Under the pieces are notes generated by a model. It was given only the letters and a program-made list of their open reading frames with translations. It ran no database searches and had not been told where the DNA came from. From NCBI GenBank assembly GCA_905182995.1, contig CAJJDP010000003.1, positions 687,820-751,819 of the forward strand: a stretch of DNA of 64,000 bases, written 5' to 3'. Positions 1 to 14,509 of this stretch are shown here, in pieces. This DNA comes from Paramecium octaurelia (Eukaryota > Ciliophora > Oligohymenophorea > Peniculida > Parameciidae). Each line of letters opens with the position of its first letter. Within the stretch, counting starts at the first letter, position 1. A program made the translations under genes and the position numbers.

Positions 1-252
1 TAATGATAAAATCTATGAAGTCTAGTATGATTAAAAATTGAATGCAGGTGAACTGTCACATGAACTGTTTGATATTCTAACAAATATTTAGGTATAGTAA
101 GAGTATTAATTTTAGACTGGTGGGGGAGAACATAAATGGGTTAGATCAATCTGATTTAAATTGTTCTATGTTATAAGTTAATGATGACAATCGAAATAAA
201 TCTTAATTTATAACAATTATAGGTTAGCAAAATAAAACAAATTTTAAATTAA
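1..252. other. AT-rich sequence without a recognised gene
   Basis: This left edge follows the 3' end of the kinase gene, which is on the minus strand. I found no frame with protein-like content on either strand under the ciliate code. It may hold the 3' flank of the kinase and part of a gene lying outside the window. Confidence 0.4.
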
Positions 253-2047
<1,795 letters not shown>

Positions 2048-2106
2048 TAATAAATAAATAAAATAATTATATTAAATAACAGCTTGTCTATGTATTTATA
2101 TAATTG

Positions 2107-3902
2107 TCAAATTCTCTCTCTCAACGATGAAATAAGCTTTGTACCGTTAGTCATGTTAGTCGTACAAATGATAACTTCCTTGTTAAATTGTTTTCCCAAG
2201 AGACGCAACGATGCAATCTCCCCGTAAGTAACTCCACCAAGTATGTACACTATTACAATAGGCTTTTTGCCAGGAATATTCAATTTGATAGGTCTTTCTG
2301 GTTCTAATTGAAAACCATTAATCAGTTGCATTTGAGTTTTGAAAGGTTTCCACGATCCCTTATCAAATACCTTTTCAGTCAGACGAGCCCTAAATTATGA
2401 GACTTAAAGAGTACATCAAAGGACAATGACCACTATAAGTGTAGGCGGGGTCTTTTGGGTCTGTGTCATCGGATCTGATGTCCACATTCAGTAACTTAAA
2501 TTACTCCTGTAATTTAAAGAATAGTTGTTTGGCATCAGACTTATAGACCATGCCTGCCTTCGATAAATTGTTCAAGAAAGCGATGGTCTTGAATCCATAC
2601 ACATGAACAATCTCTCTCCTCATATAATCGAAGGGCTTTTGTTTCAATCCTCCATCGACTAAGGATCTCAAGGCTAACAACCTTACAACCTTGTTTAAGT
2701 CCATTTCTAATTGAATCATTGCTTCGATGTAATCCAAAGTTCTCTCCGATTTATCTCCATTAATTATTCCTTATTCCAAACTCAACAACTTGTAGAACGA
2801 GATTGTTTTAATATTCTCTGCAATCTTTCCACTGATATTGAGATCTAACGCTAAATTATAATATATTACGTCTTGAATTTGACTCCTATTCCAATTTGAT
2901 TTTCTTTGCTTATTACACAATCCTCTCATTCAATTAGGTTTGCTTTTCCTTCTGAAATTCAGTCTTCTCTGCTTCCTGTTGTTTTGCTTGCTCATACAAA
3001 TACTTGGCTAAGGATGCCACTTGCAATCCTCTTACTTTGTACATCAAAGGGTCTTTCTCCGAATTCAATTGCAATATTTGGTATTCCTCTCCCTCTTGAC
3101 CTTCCTTTCCAAAGACCTTCTTTTGTAGACTGACCAAGTTCCCGTTGATACCGAACTATTCGTCTATCAATCCTTCATACACCAATTGGGTCAACATTGG
3201 AGTAACCAAGTCGATGCTTCTGTCATATATAATCAGCGACTCTACCTCTTAGGAGTCTTGGTTTTGATCAGATTATGAGTTCTCCACTTTTATAATATCA
3301 TAAACCATCTTGGCTCCATCACCCTTACAATATATGTTGGGAATGTTGCCCATCACGATCTGTATTCTATTGATACTATCCGCAACGTAATTATAAATTG
3401 ATAAATCTTAATCTATCATCATGTCTCTGAAGGCATCTGGCATTTCCAAACTCAATACATCCAAATCAAGTGGAATGAGATCAAAAGAAAAATCCTTAAT
3501 TTCCACACTACTCAAAACCCCCTCTTAGTCCAATAATTCCTTGGCCAGGATTGTCCTTGAAGGCCAAAAGACCAATTTGTAAGTGTTGTTTGGACCATTG
3601 GCTGCTTTGATCATTTTTGCAATCTTCCTTGTTACATCCAATTTAGGGGGGATGATGATAAAGATCTGAGTGATGTCATTCTCTATTTAAGTTATATTCT
3701 CTATTGTCAAGGTCTTCTTGATCCCACTCTCTTATAGCAATTTATTTTCTATGCTCAATTTAAGTAATTGCAAGACTCTCTAACTCAAAATTAGCTATTT
3801 ATTGCCAGGCATGGTCTCAAACAATGCAATAATCTTATTCTTCAGATAATCCTTATAAATTGTAATATCAAACTCATATTGTGGAATATTTGGATTTTAC
3901 AT
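2107..3902 (-). CDS. VPS33: VPS33, Sec1/Munc18-family vacuolar sorting protein
   Basis: SM-family protein of about 580 to 590 residues, the usual VPS33 size. VPS33 is the SNARE-binding subunit of the HOPS and CORVET tethering complexes, which drive fusion with endosomes and vacuoles. Visible landmarks are an N-terminal ETMPGNKQLILSQRVLQLL segment, the SM signature DRSIDLVTPMLTQLVYEG, the C-terminal YSGHCPLMARLTEK across a 25-nt intron, and the closing strand VIVYILGGVTYGEIASLRLLG, which closely resembles the VPS33 C-terminus. The length indicates at least one further small intron that I did not place. The start is the ATG following an AT-rich leader. CCZ1, which acts upstream in the same fusion pathway, lies 27 kb away in this window, but linkage is not required for function. 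Confidence 0.93.
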
Positions 3903-3960
3903 TTTTATTAATAAATAAAATGTAATAGTGATATCATATATGATCATATTTAAATCTATG

Positions 3961-4780
3961 TCATTTTTTCTATTTTTTTGTTTAATTAACACTGTTTGAA
4001 CGCAAAGCAGGCATTTTATTTTTTGAGTTGCTCTCTTTCATTTAATACTCTTCGATTGCCTAATTAATTCACTTAGCTACTTAGGATTCCCTTTGCAGCT
4101 TAATCATTTCCTCATATTATTAATTCAATTCATCCATCAACTTCTCATTAATCCCATACCCCAAAGACTTCATCGAGTCTTGCATCTGCGAAATGGTTCT
4201 TCTCAAAATGCACATGCTCTAAAACTACTCATCCAAATCAATGTCGGCTATCATCATACATGTTTCATATCTTACTCTAAAACATCATCCTATTCAACTA
4301 ACCAACTTCGCTATCATCCTCGTAATTCAACATCACCTTCTTCTACTTATCCAATGCTCTGCTCCTCTGCAACAAATCCTCAACGCTGCTGTCGCTATTG
4401 CTATCCTCCTACTCATTGTTCGACTCCTCTGATTTTGCTTGCTGATTATGAGTGAGAAAGACAGTGTCTTATTATAATGGTTGTTTCTATTGAGATGATT
4501 TCAAATCTTTGATCTTCTCTGTCTGACTATAATTTTTCAGAGCTGTTTGTCTCCTTGCAAATGAGTCCATCTCATCATAAGAATTCTCTACTTTCTTATG
4601 AGACTTAACCTCAACAACCTACTTCTTCTTAGTATCAATCTTGTTTAAATCATCATATTCATTAAGTTTATTAAATAGATTCTTTTCTAAATTGCTTATT
4701 GCATTATTACTCTACCTTGGTGGTAATTGTCGATTTGCTGATTGTGCTGAGGTAGGTTTATTAATACTAGGTAATTTCAT
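3961..4780 (-). CDS. Hypothetical charged, coiled-coil protein
   Basis: A 256-residue protein with two introns (28 and 21 nt); removing them joins all frames and ends at TGA. It is rich in K, E, S and Q. The N-terminus (MKLPSINKPTSAQSANRQ) looks disordered. An acidic serine stretch lies in the middle, and a helical region (NEKLMDELNQQYEEMIKLQ) near the C-terminus could form a coiled coil. I recognise no domain. It lies 58 bp beyond the start of VPS33 on the same strand and 98 bp downstream of the next coiled-coil gene. Confidence 0.75.
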
Positions 4781-4878
4781 ATAATTAATTATAATATTTC
4801 TCTTTGTTTTTGTATTACTAACCAATTAAATTTATACATAATAATGTACACAAGTAGATAACATAAAATAGAAGTAAA

Positions 4879-6022
4879 TCAAGTTTATTGTTTATTTGAA
4901 TAATGAGATCCACGATTTGTCGAAAATCTTCCTGGCGCTTCGATAGATTATGCCAAAGAATTGCCAATTTTATTGTTATTAGTCTTAGTAACATTAACTT
5001 CTTTGACTTGTACAACTTATCTCTTCTTCATAGCTTCTAGAGAGGTTTCAGCCATGATTAGTTTTTCACTCAACTCTGAAGCTTCCTCGTTTTTTTCTTT
5101 GAACTTCTTCCTCCAAACATCAACTTCACCTTGCAGAGATATTAGTGTGGTTTCAACGCGACTGTAATTTTCTTGAATTATCTGGAGCTCTTGGATTTAA
5201 TCATTGAGTTGATCTATGATATCATCCTTTTCATTTAAGATGGTTCTTAGCTTCAAGATTTCTTGGTCTTTGTCTCTTAGATGTAATTACAAATCACTAT
5301 TGTCTTCTTCCAATTACATTATTTATTTCTTCAATTGACGCAACTCTTCATTGAATCCATTTTGATTTGATGATTATTTTTGCAGTTAACCATACCTGTC
5401 TTTCCAGATTGACAATTCTTCTTTGATTTATTTCAATTCTACCTTCAATTTATCATCTGAGAGTCTTAGATTGTGGTTGATTCTCTCCAATTCAACAATT
5501 TTGTTGGTGTTGTCAATGGGTATTGATTACTCCAGGTAGGCTCCGTTGATTTTGATTCTTTGATTTTCGACCTATAATTAATAGACCATCTATTCTAATT
5601 GTTGAATTTTGAATTTGTATTTGTATTCCATTTCTTCGACTGCAACAACTTGGATGGGTCTTTCAAAGTGATGGACTTCATGGATTTCTTGGGGTTGTTG
5701 GACTCTTTCAGTTGACAATTGAACAACCCGAATGGGGGAGACTGAGGAGGATTGATGTGGCAAAATGGCAATGGGAGGTCTGGATGGAGTGGGTATGATT
5801 CTTCTTTCTGTGGAGGGTGTTCTAGAGTGTAAAAATTAAATACATAGTAATATGAGTAGATTAATTTTATAACTTTTAGACTGCGTAGTTGGTTAGATAT
5901 TTGTTGGGTTGTAAGGTGGAATTTTGGGACGGTCTGGTGAAGGGGGAGCTGGCTGGTGGATTTTGGGTGATGTAGGAGCTGCCTTTGGATCTGAGGAGAC
6001 GTTACAGCCTTTCGTTTTGCAT
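4879..6022 (-). CDS. Coiled-coil protein with proline-rich N-terminus
   Basis: A 373-residue protein; one 22-nt intron links a P/S/T-rich N-terminal third to a long coiled-coil C-terminal part. Around residues 95 to 110 there is an ERPIQVVAVEEMEYKYK segment, then heptad-like helices rich in E, Q, K and L with few prolines, ending in a basic disordered tail. Such proteins are common in the ciliate cortex and basal bodies, but nothing here names the complex. It is divergent from SPT6, with 83 bp between the two start codons, so the two probably share a promoter region. Confidence 0.78.
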
Positions 6023-6105
6023 AATAAAATTTATTAATATGGCTGTAAAATTTTAGTAATATAAAATGAAGCTGCAATTTTTAAAAGCATTAATTTTATT
6101 AAATT

Positions 6106-9100
6106 ATGGGAAAAGGCAAGTAGAAGGTGGAGTCATCGGAAGAGGAAGGAGGAAACGATTATCAGAAGGATGATTTTGTGGTGGACTCGGATGAGGATAT
6201 CGAGGAAGAGGCATAGGAGGAGTAATAGATAGGTTTATGTTTAAAGTTAGGACGAGTCGTATGACGCCGAGTTGTCAGACGACGACATGGAATTGATAGA
6301 AGACAACAAGAAATCGACACATCAGAGGAGACTGTAGAAAATAGAGAGGGATGATGATGAAGTAGAATAGGAAGATGCTCCTGCAGATCAGTTTTAGGAG
6401 CAATTGTCACAGGAGCCGATAGACGAGAACGAATAAAATGAGCTAATAAACAAATTGTTCGATCCAAGTCAAAGGGAAGGAGCACTCTTGAACCAAAATG
6501 ATGAAGAGATAATTAAATAGGATGTGCCTGAATCGGTCCAAATCACTTACATGAAGATGACAAATGGGCAGATATTGCAAAACACAAGAGAGGAGGCCTC
6601 CGAATAACAATTGAAATGGATTGGAGAGAAGATGGTGTCTCAGTTCGATTTAAAAAATATATCTGAAGTTTTGGTTGGAATCAAACACATTTTGGAGTTC
6701 TACAGGAAGGAGAACCTCGATATAATGTACATCTACACTTACAAACGTCACCTCATAAACTCAGCTTTGCAATTGGAACACTATTGGAAAATCCGGGAAC
6801 TCGATTATGAGTGGGAACACTTCAGTAATTTTAAGAACAGGATATAGAAGTTAATTGACTCTATTCCTGAGAATTACTAGACACAGAAGAACACAGCCAA
6901 CTTGTATCTACAGTAGGCTAAGGAAATCGAGGAGCTGTAGAATTTGAAAGATTACATTGATTATATAATATTGAAACACAATTGCAAGAGGATTGTGTTT
7001 TTGGAATAGGAGTTGCAGAGAGAGAACTAGGAGAAGCAATTGTTGGGTCAGACCATGGAGTAGGAATAAGATTAGATCAATTCTAAGAGCGACTTGATTA
7101 TGAAGGAGTTGTAGAATCTGAGTTTGAATGCCAGAAAGAAGCCTCACACAAAGGAGAAGGCCATGTTGGAGTATATTAAATAGAGAGTGGACGAGGCAGC
7201 CTTAAATTTCTGTTACACTTCTGATGAATTCTTCAATAAATTGTAAGGGAAGAGTGTGTAAATGGAGAGGAAGATCATTTAGGATTGGGATGAGTTATTG
7301 AGTTATCAAACAGAGACCGCAGAATCCAAATCGCAAGATTCCAGTTCTGACTATATCAAGTTATTACAAAAGTATCTGATGATGGAACTCTATCACCATC
7401 CCTTCATCAGGAATTTCATAAGTCAGATTTATAGGGATCATCTGCTCATCTCAACTGAGCCTACTCAACTGGGTAACAGGGAGATCACGGCTGTGAGTTA
7501 CTTCTACCCAGTCAAGAGAATCAGACATAGACAATACAAATACATGGAAGATCAGACTTGGATGCAGTGTCTCAGAGCGGAACAATTGGGATACATCAAA
7601 ATTAATTTTACAATTTCCAAAGACAAAGATCACAAAAAAGAAAAAATCCCAAAAGACGATATTATGGTCTTATTGTATGATAAATTTGTCAAGATTGACG
7701 ATCAATAGAAGGAACAAGAAAGCATCTTGAGACTCAGAGATCTCATTCTCAGAGGTATCTTGCAGGAAATATGGTATCCCATTTTGGAAAGACAAATCAA
7801 ATACAAATTGTAAACTATCTCATCCAAACATATTGTGAAGATGTGCTAACAAAAATTTAAATAACTCATTAACAAATAACCTCACATTAGTGAAATTGGC
7901 AACAATCAATAAATGTAATAGACCACCAATCCAGATGTCAAAATCATGTCTCTGGTTATTGGATCAGAACAAACAGACAGCAAAGTGCTCAAAGCTTATT
8001 CTCAGGATTGCTCCATCCAAAAGAAATACATTGGAATGTCAGTCATCGATTATAAGGGTGAGTAACAAACTCTCCAAATCTTCAATTATTTGACCCAAGA
8101 TGAAAGGAGAACTGAAATGCTGGAATAAATCAGAAAAGAATAAGCTCTCCTGGACAATTTCTTTGAGAAGTACAAACCAGATCTTGTTGTCATCTCAGCA
8201 AATCACTCTGATTGCTTGAAATTAAGAGCTGATTTGCGTAAGAAATACCAGTAGACAACTTCCCCTTGGATTACTTTGGCAGATTCACAAATCTCAAGGA
8301 TCTACAGTATGAGTGAAAAGAGTAATTTATAATTGCCAGACATTCCTCAAATCTTGAAAGAGGCAATATCCTTGGCCAGATACAAACTTAATCCAATGGC
8401 CGAAGTCTTGAATCTATGGAGTGATGCCATTGATAAGAATGGTTGTTTGCATCTCAATTTACATCCTCTACAAGCCATGGTCAGTCAGCAAGTCTTGCTT
8501 GATGCTTTAAAACAGACTGCCACTGAAATAGTCAATCAGGTTGGAGTTGATTTGGTTGATTGTACTCTACATAAGCACTTTGCAGATCAAATGCAATTCA
8601 TCAATGGCTTAGGAAGGAGACAAGCCAAACATCTGTTAACAATGGTTAAAGGTCTATTGAGTAAGAGTCTCTTCAATAACAATTACGAAGATGAGAGACT
8701 CATCTATTCCAAATTGGAGTAAGATCAAAAAGAGTACATCCAAATCTAGAGATAGGACATCCTCAAAACTTAGATCTTGAAGAAGGTCGTATTCAAAAAT
8801 GTATAGGGATTCATCAAAATCCAGAGAGGTATTTAACCATTGGACATAACCAGATTGCAGATCAAAATGTATTCTGATGCTGTTCACATAGCCAAATGTG
8901 CTTTGGAAGTTGGAGGCAGAGAGGATAGATAGAATACCATTGTGAGACAATTGATGAGTCAACCTCAGAAGATGGAAGAACTCCAATTGGAAGACTGGGC
9001 AAAACAAAGAGAACAGAAGGATGGAAGTGAGAAGTTCACTTTAGTAGCTCAATTCATGAAAGAGGAATTGACAAATCCTTTCCTTTATAAATTTGATGCT

Positions 9101-10629
9101 GCCAATAAGGAAATGAGTAACTCAGAGATCTTCTATGCCATCACTCAAGAGTCCCCTTACACTTTCCGTAAGAACAGCATTGTCCAAGGATAAATAACCA
9201 AGAAAATTGAAGGCAAAGAAAAGAGCAAGGAGTCCGAAAAATTACTCATAAAATTATCAGATAATGGTCTCTGTGGCACTCTACGCAGAGATGATATGCT
9301 TTAACAGGAGTTCGGCATCGGATAAATCATTAAGACCTATGTGAAGAGGATACCAGCCACAGAATACAATATTAAGAACGATAGTCTGAACATCCTTATA
9401 ATTGAGTTGTCATTGAAACCTGATTGGTAACGATGGGATTAAGAGTATTTGAAGCCACCCAAGTATGACCCATGGCCATATTCCAATATCTGCTATGACG
9501 ATTACTGCAATAAGGTCTTGCAAACCTTTGATTAGAGCAAATTCAAAGAGTTTGATTAGCCCACTATTCCTTAAGATTAGATGCCCAACAAATAAAAACA
9601 ACAGTAGAAGTTGATTCTTAGAAACATCAACCATCCTAAGTTCAAGTAAGTACTCCTCAAAGGAGCTCTTGAATACATTGAAAGCTAGCCTGTCGGAGAA
9701 TATATCATCAGACCTAATCAAAGACTTAAGGATCACTTGACGATCACATGGAAGTTCTATGAAGGAGTTATTTCTCATCTCTACGTTTAAGAATTAAAGA
9801 CTGCTCAGAGTTACAAGCCTCAACTTGTTTTGAATGGCAAAAATTACGAATCTTTTGATGAAATCTATGAAAGCTACATTACTCCATGCAATTCTCATAT
9901 GGAAGCTGTCGTCAACAATAAGAAATTCCATCATGGCTCAATGGAATAATTGGAAAGGAAGTTGAGAGAGGACAAGGAAAAAGATGAAGAAATCATCCCT
10001 TATGGTTTTTGTGTTACTGACAAGGCCCCCCAATACATCGTCTTGATGTACATGAAACAAAAGAATAAGGTGGAGAAGGAGTACATCAAAGTCAAACCAG
10101 AAGGCCTTAGTTTCCACTCTGTTATGCAGAATAATCTTAAGGATTTAACCCTATGGTTTAAGAAGAACTTTAGAACCCAAGAGTATAAGGATTATGTTAG
10201 AAGAACCAAACCACCTATTCCTGAACCCAATGATAGATTGAATCAATATAATTCATAATGGGAGGTTAAGAAAGAAAAAACCAAGGAGGAAAGAGTAAAA
10301 CATGAAGAATCTTCTTGTAAGTATATTCCTAATTACTTTATAGACAATGTCGTATGTTCCAAATGTAATAAGCGTGGTCATAATGCAAATGATTGTAGAC
10401 AAATGAGAGACAAAGGCAGAAGTGGAGGAGGAGACTCTAAAAGTAAATTATATTTCTATCACTAGTGGGATGTCATAATTGTGGTTAAAACGGCCATATC
10501 AAAAAGAACTGCCCCAAGTTAAACAACCCCAGGAGAGAAAGAAGCAACAGCAGGGAGCGGGAGAAGATGTCTACTAAAAAGAACCAATTCTAAACTAAAG
10601 TAGAAGACACTTAATAAATGGACTGGTGA
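6106..10629 (+). CDS. SPT6: Transcription elongation factor SPT6 with C-terminal zinc knuckles
   Basis: Histone chaperone and elongation factor that travels with RNA polymerase II; about 1,480 to 1,490 residues. Domain order matches SPT6: acidic, charged N-terminus (SSEEEGGNDYQKDDFVVDSDED); helical core; YqgF-like segment (YIGMSVIDYKGEQQTLQIF, then PDLVVISANHSD); helix-hairpin-helix (QMQFINGLGRRQAKHLL) and EVGGRED; an S1-like domain after QGQITKKIEG; and the tandem SH2 region (IIPYGFCVTDKAPQYIVLMY) that in other species binds the polymerase linker. After the SH2 part come two CCHC zinc knuckles, CSKCNKRGHNANDC and CHNCGQNGHIKKNC, then an R/S-rich tail. I know of no such knuckles in yeast or animal SPT6. 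Introns: one near 6199 (25 nt), 10317-10343 (27 nt, length a multiple of three, so less certain) and 10443-10465. The start is the first ATG, opposite the coiled-coil gene. Confidence 0.93.
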
Positions 10630-10867
10630 TTTACAATGGTTATTAATATCAAAATTACATCATTTATTAATATATATTATGATCTACAAAGTCCTCTATT
10701 TCATACCTAATCATTGGAGAAGATACGCATTTCAGAGCGACAACTCCAATAATACCTAGAGTGAAATTCGTTATAATTATTTAAAATAAATATTTTAGAT
10801 CGTAAGATGTAAATGAATATGGATTGTAATCAATTTAAATTAATTCATAGCTTAACATATTGAAGCC

Positions 10868-11761
10868 ATGATTAATGCAAACATGAAAAACATTCTCATA
10901 GATAACCCTAAAAATAAGGATTCACTTAATCTATTATCAGATTAACAACAAGAAATCACCCAAACTATACTAGTTGATGACCCTATCTACATGAATAACC
11001 ATTACTATTACCCAATAAAGTCAGGAAACATCGTAGTTAATAGAAGATATGGGGAGTTCGAGTTATTGGCTGAGTATTTGTTTAAGACATAACCTGAAAT
11101 TCTATAAAGACCCTTGCCTCAGAAAGAGCTTGGGATCAACTATTTAATAAGCTTTCTTTAAGAAAACACTTAGTTATTGAAATTGAGAAGGTAAAAATTT
11201 CAAATCTATATCAATGATATCAAGAAATAAGTACCTAATAATAAAATTGTTGTGTAATTCTTAGAAAATCCATAATCGTTTTTTGAATAAATTGCTAATT
11301 TTGACTATTCATTGATACATTAACAACGTTATTTGGAGAAAATGAGGAAATTCTATGAAACAAAGTGGTTAAAATGTGAATCAGGAGAGTTGGAAAATAT
11401 AAAAGAGTAGTTATAAATTAAGATAATCCAATTAGATTAAATGTATTTTATAATATATGAATAGAGATAAACTTATTTAGTAATTTTGTATTTGAATTTG
11501 TAATATAAAACGAAGAGTTCTTTAGTTTATTTATAGTAGAATGAAGTCTAAGAGCTGATCAATAAGATTATCAAGAATTAGGAACTCTATCAAGATGATC
11601 GGAGCGTGAGCCAATTGGAGAGATTAGCGAAAAAGGTTGCAGAAGTGATGGAATTGTATTTGAATGTCAGAACCAATAAGAATTAATTCGATGCTTTTGA
11701 GAAACTACTAGAAGATTGCTTGAAATTAGTAATATTCACACTTAAAGAATTATAAAAATGA
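10868..11761 (+). CDS. PX-domain protein, sorting-nexin-like
   Basis: A 297-residue intronless frame. Residues about 20 to 125 form a PX domain: strands around DPIYMNNHYYYPIKSGN, the RRYGEFELL motif that contacts PI3P, the proline loop QRPLPQKELG, and the closing helix LRRQKFQIYINDIKKQ. A long helical C-terminal part follows (YLEKMRKFYETKWLKCES and further amphipathic helices), which could be a BAR-like dimerisation region as in sorting nexins. The likely role is binding endosomal membranes. The ATG has no in-frame alternative close upstream. The next gene starts 19 bp after the stop on the same strand. Confidence 0.85.
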
Positions 11762-11780
11762 GTATTATAATTAATAATTA

Positions 11781-13951
11781 ATGAGACCTTAAACAGCCAA
11801 GCCCAAATTGGCAACAAACGAATACACCAAAGAGATTGAATTCTTAAAACAATAAAAGTTGATAGCATATGGTGGAGATCCATCCAATTTACCACAGATA
11901 TTTTAGAAAAACCCAGCATTTCTAGTTTTGGATGAGTTATAAGCTGAACTTTTTAATGCCAGATGTCACGACACGGGTGAAACTGTATCCATTGAAAGAG
12001 TATGACTAAATAATATTTAGGCAAAAATCTTCAAAGAGGAATTTAATAAGATCAATTCAAAAAAGTTCCCTGATGTATTGAATTTATATTCGATGAGACT
12101 GGGAGTTACAACTTTGATAGCCTTAGCAAATTAAAAGCCCATCTAAACAACTATAAATCTAGCAGACAATACATTAGGAGATTATGCAGTTCATGCAATC
12201 AAAACATTATTAGCTAACTCCCAGATCAAGAATCTCAATTTAGCTTCCAATATGATAAGCCATATAGGATTGGGATAGATTATAGATGACCTCTGCAAGA
12301 ATCAAACATTAAAAGCTTTGGATTTGGGAGTGTTGGATGGCAGCATACGAAAAAATGCTCTTGGCTTTGAAGGAGCAAAGCATATAGCCCAATTGTTATT
12401 GTCTAATAAAAAGATTGAAACTTTAAGGTTGTAAGATAATGTAATTACAACTGCTGGTGGAGAATTTATTGGTTAAGCACTGAAAACCAATTAGAGCATA
12501 AAGCATTTAAAGATAGCAGAAAATGATTTGAAAATAGCAGGGATAGAAACTATATTATTAAATGGGTAGAATTTAGAATCTTTGGATTTGTCTAAGAACA
12601 ATCTTCGTCCAACGATTAAGTTTCAGGAGTATTTGATGAATAATAGGACATTGAAGAGATTAAATTTAGAATTTAATGATTTAGGTCCAAAAGGAGTCGA
12701 ATACTTGGCAAATGGGATAATTTAACAACAATCTGGATTGATTTCATTAAATTTAAGAGGAAACTAAATTAGAGATGAGGGACTGTAAGTGTTATCAGCT
12801 GCAATTTATGAGAGTGAATCATTATCTGAATTAGATATCTCTTTGAATGATATTACACCTGATGGAATACGATATTTGGCTGATGTATTGCCTAATAGTC
12901 AGATTAAAGTCTTAAATTTATCAAAGAATTTGTTGGGAGATGAGTCAATGATCATGTTGTGTAACAATAGGATAATGGAGAAGTTGGATGTATCATCAAG
13001 TAGAGTGGCAGATTAAGGGGTATGTAATTAAAATGGATAAATTAGTTCATGACATTTTTAACCTTCATAGGGGAATCGACCAATTTTACTCATTTGAAGG
13101 CTAATGACAATTATATAAGTGAGAAAGTGGAGAAGCTGATTTTGGAGATCATAGAGAAGAATTAAGTCATAATAGATTTGTAAGTAACAGGCAATAGATT
13201 ATCATTATGTTGTTTAAATAGGATTCAGAAGATATTGCAGAGAAATCAAAAGATATTAGAAGAAAAGGAGCCAAGCAAGATTAGGACTGAAATATATAGA
13301 TTGAAATACGAATAGAAGAAGATTTAAATAGCAAAGGATAAGTTGTCATAATAGGAGAAGGAAATTCTATAGATTGAGGACAAGAAATCATAGGTGATAG
13401 TTGAGATGGAGAGAATTAAACAATAAGAGCAAAGCAAAAGAGCAGGATTGCAAGAAAGAATCACTGATTTGTTGAATTAAATAGAGAAGAAGAAGAAGAT
13501 AATCGAGGATAAATAGGCTGACTTTGAGAGATCAAAGTAATTGAAATAGCAGGAACTAGATGCTTAGAGGAATGACTATTAAGTTGTATATCAGAAAAGG
13601 AAGGAATTGGAGTAGGAGTTTGAAAGGCTATAAAAGGAACTGGATACACAGGAGTAGAAATTTAAGGATGAATAATTTAAATTGGAAGATGCAATTGCAG
13701 AGAAGAAGGCTAAGGGAGAGGAGATTGAGAAGCAGACTGCATAGTTGAGAGAAGAGTTGATGAAGCTATAGAAGCAATAATTTGAGTAGAACAATTAGGC
13801 GGAGAAGGAGCAGTAGATCTAGCAATAGCAGCAAGTGATCAATGAAAAGGAGGAGAAGGCAGAGAATGATAAGTAACTGGAATAGGGCAATAAGAATGAT
13901 GAAAAGTTGAAACCCAAGAAAGCCACTAAGAAGGGGAAGAAGAAGAAATGA
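11781..13951 (+). CDS. LRR protein with long C-terminal coiled coil
   Basis: A 707-residue protein with two introns (21 nt near 11991, 26 nt near 13020). After ~110 residues comes a run of leucine-rich repeats of the ribonuclease-inhibitor type, with units such as IKNLNLASNMISHIGLG, LESLDLSKNNLRP, LKRLNLEFNDLGPKGVEYL and IKVLNLSKNLLGDESM. From about residue 440 it becomes a continuous, very charged coiled coil rich in K, E and Q, ending in a poly-lysine tail. LRR plus coiled-coil architecture is common in axonemal proteins (for example dynein regulatory complex subunits), but I cannot assign an orthologue. Start: first ATG, 19 bp after the PX gene stop. Confidence 0.88.
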
Positions 13952-13975
13952 ATAAATACTTATATTATATAATTT

Positions 13976-14488
13976 ATGCAAACCTCATAACTCAGTAATG
14001 TTTAGCTTAGGTTTAATTCATTTGTAATGAGATAACCCTTAGATTACAGTCGTCAATGGTTGCAAAAGAAAAAAAAAAAAAAGTTGAGATCCAACATAGC
14101 CTTTGGCTCATCTCAGGAGAAAATCAAAGCCAAGTAATTGCCCACATTGCCTGATTACGATATTAACTACAACTCAATCGAACCTAATTCAAGAAAGGCC
14201 ATAATAGCAAAATCAGATAAGTCTAAGAGATCTTTAACAGAAATATCGAGATCCTATATTACTCCTTCGAGAATGAAATTACCAGAATTGGTCTAACAGT
14301 AGAACCAAGGCCTTGTGCTGAAGCCCTGTGTCTTTCAAGTCAAAGAATATACTCCAAAAATGTATGAAATTCTACCCTACACTACCAATGAATTGAAGGA
14401 ATGTTTCAATAATCTCTTGTAATATATAAATCGATCAATTAGGTCTAAACACAAAGTAAAAAAACCAGACTACAATTTCATCATATGA
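13976..14488 (+). CDS. Hypothetical basic protein
   Basis: An intronless 170-residue frame starting 24 bp after the LRR gene stop. It is basic and probably partly disordered, with a K-run near residue 37, followed by KQLPTLPDYDINYNSIEPN and a C-terminal NELKECFNNLLQYINRS helix. I recognise no family. It ends 21 bp from the 3' end of the GILT gene, which converges on it. Confidence 0.7.
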
Positions 14489-14509
14489 CTAATTTGTTAT
14501 TTATATTAA

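Noticed and set aside
10340-10520. Zinc knuckles as evidence of a retroelement gag remnant
   Set aside because: The knuckles are in frame with SPT6 and no other retroelement part (capsid, reverse transcriptase, terminal repeats) is nearby.
6106-10629. Many short plus-strand frames that looked like separate small genes or a pseudogene
   Set aside because: They are pieces of SPT6 separated only by TAA and TAG, which code for glutamine here.
13470-13950. Purine-rich strand as a possible satellite or structural repeat
   Set aside because: It is the K/E/Q-rich coiled-coil coding region of the LRR gene; codons explain the bias.
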